From Leptospiraceae bacterium (lineage in GTDB: Bacteria > Spirochaetota > Leptospiria > Leptospirales > Leptospiraceae): DNA of 8,003 nucleotides. Below, piece after piece: positions 6,810-8,003 of this stretch. Each line of letters opens with the position of its first letter. The stretch's first letter is position 1. A program made the position numbers and the translations under genes. Where the stretch lies: NCBI GenBank assembly GCA_027485405.1, contig JAIXRB010000215.1, forward strand, positions 1 through 8,003, written 5' to 3'. The notes under the pieces were generated by a model. That model was not told where the DNA came from and searched no databases. It saw only the letters and a list, made by a program, of their open reading frames with translations.

Positions 6810-7077
6810 TGGCTCTGACAACCAACGATCGGAGGATGTTGGTGTTTAGTTTGAACTCATGTTCGATTTTAGAAATCTCACCTGGGTTTCCTTGGCATTT
6901 CAACATAGTAAAATGTCCATGCTCGCTTTGACCAGCTGGGTGCCAGAGCTTTTTCGAGCCCCAGTCTTCTTCGTTTTGGATCGTGATGGAGTGCTTAGAG
7001 AGAATCTCCTTAATGGCAGACTTCGTCTCTTCTACGACTCCTTCACGAATGATGTTCGTGATTTCGTAGGTTCTCAT
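6802..7077 (-). CDS. rpsF: 30S ribosomal protein S6
   Basis: A 91-residue S6, at the short end of the family's length range. It binds S18 and the central domain of 16S rRNA. The protein begins MRTYEITNIIREG, the typical first beta strand. The middle segment EEDWGSKKLWHPAGQSEHGHF (36-56) corresponds to the family pattern G-x-R/K-K/R-L-A/W-Y/H-P...G-H/x-Y/F. The end, FKLNTNILRSLVVR (75-88), matches the conserved strand before the C-terminus. It lacks the long charged tail found in some S6 proteins. The ATG at 7077 has AGGAG 6 nt upstream, a strong Shine-Dalgarno. It is the first gene of the leftward array, so its leader probably carries the main operon promoter. In many bacteria an S6:S18-binding RNA in this leader gives feedback control; I could not make out that motif here. 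Confidence 0.95.
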   Translation of the reverse strand: MRTYEITNIIREGVVEETKSAIKEILSKHSITIQNEEDWGSKKLWHPAGQSEHGHFTMLKCQGNPGEISKIEHEFKLNTNILRSLVVRANG

Positions 7078-7223
7078 AATTGTCTCCTATGGGTATACTC
7101 CCTTGCATTTGCAGAGAGTAGAAGAACGTTAAAATTCAGTATTCTTTACAGACTTTTCTCCAAGGGCCCCCAGTCAATGGATTTTCTCTTGGCTTCTCCA
7201 AGTAAACCGACAAGATAGAATCT
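7078..7223. promoter_or_regulatory. divergent intergenic region: rpsF leader/promoter and start of the plus-strand membrane gene
   Basis: This is 146 bp between the divergent starts of rpsF (minus) and the membrane protein gene (plus). The minus strand shows the rpsF Shine-Dalgarno AGGAG at 7088-7084. A TTGACT hexamer lies at 7177-7172, but no good -10 box sits 16-18 nt beyond it; a TAAAGA at 7148-7143 is 23 nt away. A 9-bp direct repeat, TTCTCCAAG on the plus strand, occurs at 7156-7164 and 7194-7202. The second copy is also part of a small inverted repeat, CTTGG/CCAAG (7188-7192, 7198-7202). A promoter for rpsF must lie here or further upstream, but I cannot fix its boxes. No clear ribosome binding site precedes the plus-strand gene. 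Confidence 0.5.
7084..7088 (-). promoter_or_regulatory. rpsF Shine-Dalgarno
   Basis: AGGAG on the minus strand, 6 nt from the rpsF ATG. It is the strongest ribosome binding site in the window and fits the first cistron of a ribosomal protein operon. Confidence 0.8.
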
Positions 7224-7937
7224 ATGAAAGATCGAACACATTACCCAGAGGTCTGGGGCATTGGACTAGGTCTGTTTCTAGCTCTCTATTCTTGGGGTCT
7301 TGCGCGTGCTTTGCCCAATTCCCTCCCCCCCACCTTGGATTTTGACTCTCCTTATTTGGCTTTGGAAACCATGGAAAGCCCTGCCGATCTAACGAAACTC
7401 CTCGGAGGAGATCCTGAGGAATTTTCAGAATCCATTTTTTATATTCGCAATGCCCTCTATTTTGATTTTGGGTTCATTTTTTCTTATTTGGCTTTTCTTG
7501 CCTATACCGGCCACTACGCAGGTCGAAAGATTCGAAAAATCTATCATCGCAATCTTGCCCTTTTGCTAGTATTTCTAGCAATTGCGGGAGGAGCCGATGC
7601 CGCTGAAAACTACTTCTTATTACAAGCGACAGATTTACAAACTCTTGAATCCAACGACTGGGCATTTGAATTTATACGACCTACTTCACAGCTCAAATGG
7701 TTTGCTTTGTTTTGGACCGGAGCTTGGATTAGCTTTTTCTTCTGGTTATACGAAAATGGAATCTTTTTGAAACTAGCCGGAGTTTTGTATTTTGTAGCTT
7801 TCTTAGTTTTTTTGATTAGCTTCTATCAAATTCACTTTTTGGAAAAAAGCCTTTATGTGTTTGTGCTCGCTTGCGGCATAGTTTGGCTTCAGTTTCTCTT
7901 ATCATTTGTTTTGCGTTCCTTTTCTAAAAATACGTAA
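7224..7937 (+). CDS. uncharacterised six-helix membrane protein with an intramembrane D..EN motif
   Basis: A 237-residue hydrophobic protein of unknown function. Predicted membrane segments by eye: about 10-29, 76-95, 109-125, 157-175, 181-203 and 208-230. An external-looking loop (30-74) contains the acidic stretch ESPADLTKLLGGDPEEFSES. Charged or polar residues recur in or next to the helices: R75 and D81 (IRNALYFDFGFIFSY), then AGGADAAENYFLL at 121-133 with D125, E128 and N129, then K158 at the start of helix 4. As I recall, small bacterial membrane proteins sharing an R...D..F...Y helix followed by AG..D..EN..LL and a later Lys form a widespread family with no named function. I cannot give its database identifier. 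The gene is divergent from rpsF and monocistronic as far as can be seen. The ATG at 7224 lacks a clear Shine-Dalgarno. Its 3' end may overlap a convergent gene. Coding status is well supported by length and composition; function is unknown. Confidence 0.85.
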   Translation: MKDRTHYPEVWGIGLGLFLALYSWGLARALPNSLPPTLDFDSPYLALETMESPADLTKLLGGDPEEFSESIFYIRNALYFDFGFIFSYLAFLAYTGHYAGRKIRKIYHRNLALLLVFLAIAGGADAAENYFLLQATDLQTLESNDWAFEFIRPTSQLKWFALFWTGAWISFFFWLYENGIFLKLAGVLYFVAFLVFLISFYQIHFLEKSLYVFVLACGIVWLQFLLSFVLRSFSKNT

Positions 7938-8003
7938 CCGCGACCGCCTTTGATCACTAGCTCGGTTCCCAGCTTTTCACATTGGAGGGAATATTCTTTT
8001 AAA
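7889..8003 (-). CDS. possible C-terminal end of an unidentified protein (cut by right edge)
   Basis: Reading leftwards, the frame starting at 8002 is open for 37 codons to a TGA at 7891-7889. The residues look like a real protein end: YSLQCEKLGTELVIKGG followed by RGYVFLEKERKTNDKRN, with a hydrophilic tail. I do not recognise the family. The last 16 codons plus the stop overlap, antisense, the 3' end of the plus-strand membrane gene by 49 bp. The other two minus-strand frames hit stops quickly beyond 7937, and no plus-strand gene claims 7938-8003. This supports the call but does not prove it. Confidence 0.5.
   Translation of the reverse strand, partial: LKEYSLQCEKLGTELVIKGGRGYVFLEKERKTNDKRN

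Noticed and set aside
7078..7128. S6:S18-binding feedback RNA in the rpsF leader
   Set aside because: The motif known from other bacteria has a CCG in a bulged or looped context. I see no CCG in this stretch, only a 3-bp GGG/CCC pairing, so I cannot support it.
6859..7218. 119-codon plus-strand frame over rpsF and the intergenic region
   Set aside because: Mostly antisense to rpsF and ends just before the true plus-strand gene; it has no credible domain or start site.
7936..7967. AACCG...CGGTT inverted repeat after the membrane gene as a terminator
   Set aside because: A 5-bp stem with a 22-nt loop and no T-tract is too weak, and it lies within the possible convergent coding end.

Overview
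The window looks like an ordinary core-genome segment of a spirochaete. A member of the family Leptospiraceae is my best guess. This rests on overall protein similarity as I remember it (S18, AspRS, PhoH), on moderate GC content, and on the gene order rpsF-ssb-rpsR-rplI-dnaB followed by aspS-phoH-pgpH. I could not run a search to confirm it. Base composition and codon use look uniform. I see no mobile elements, CRISPR arrays, tRNAs or rRNAs.

Layout. Eight genes run leftwards on the minus strand in one tight array from 7077 to the left edge: rpsF (S6), ssb, rpsR (S18), rplI (L9), dnaB, aspS, phoH, and the first 438 codons of a 7TM-HD (PgpH/YqfF-type) membrane protein that is cut by the left edge. 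Junctions are very close: an 8-nt overlap, gaps of 11, 10, 66 and 5 nt, then two TAATG stop/start overlaps. The array therefore reads as a single operon with translational coupling. The only gap with room for regulation inside it is rplI-dnaB (5490-5555). That gap holds a perfect 7-bp inverted repeat plus a three-arm set of complementary segments overlapping the rplI stop codon.

To the right, a 146-bp divergent intergenic region (7078-7223) separates rpsF from a plus-strand gene (7224-7937). That gene encodes a six-helix membrane protein of unknown function with an intramembrane D..EN motif. At the right edge, a minus-strand frame open from the border to a stop at 7889 may be the C-terminus of another gene that converges on, and overlaps, the membrane protein gene.

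How the genes work together. The first part is the widespread S6/SSB/S18/L9/DnaB module, which links small and large ribosomal subunit proteins with replication-fork proteins. AspRS charges tRNA-Asp. PhoH and PgpH-type proteins are usual neighbours in many bacteria, pairing a PhoH-family ATPase with a membrane HD phosphodiesterase that in characterised cases degrades cyclic di-AMP. I found no convincing novel multi-gene system here. The most interesting unexplained items are the structured rplI-dnaB junction and the divergent D..EN membrane protein.
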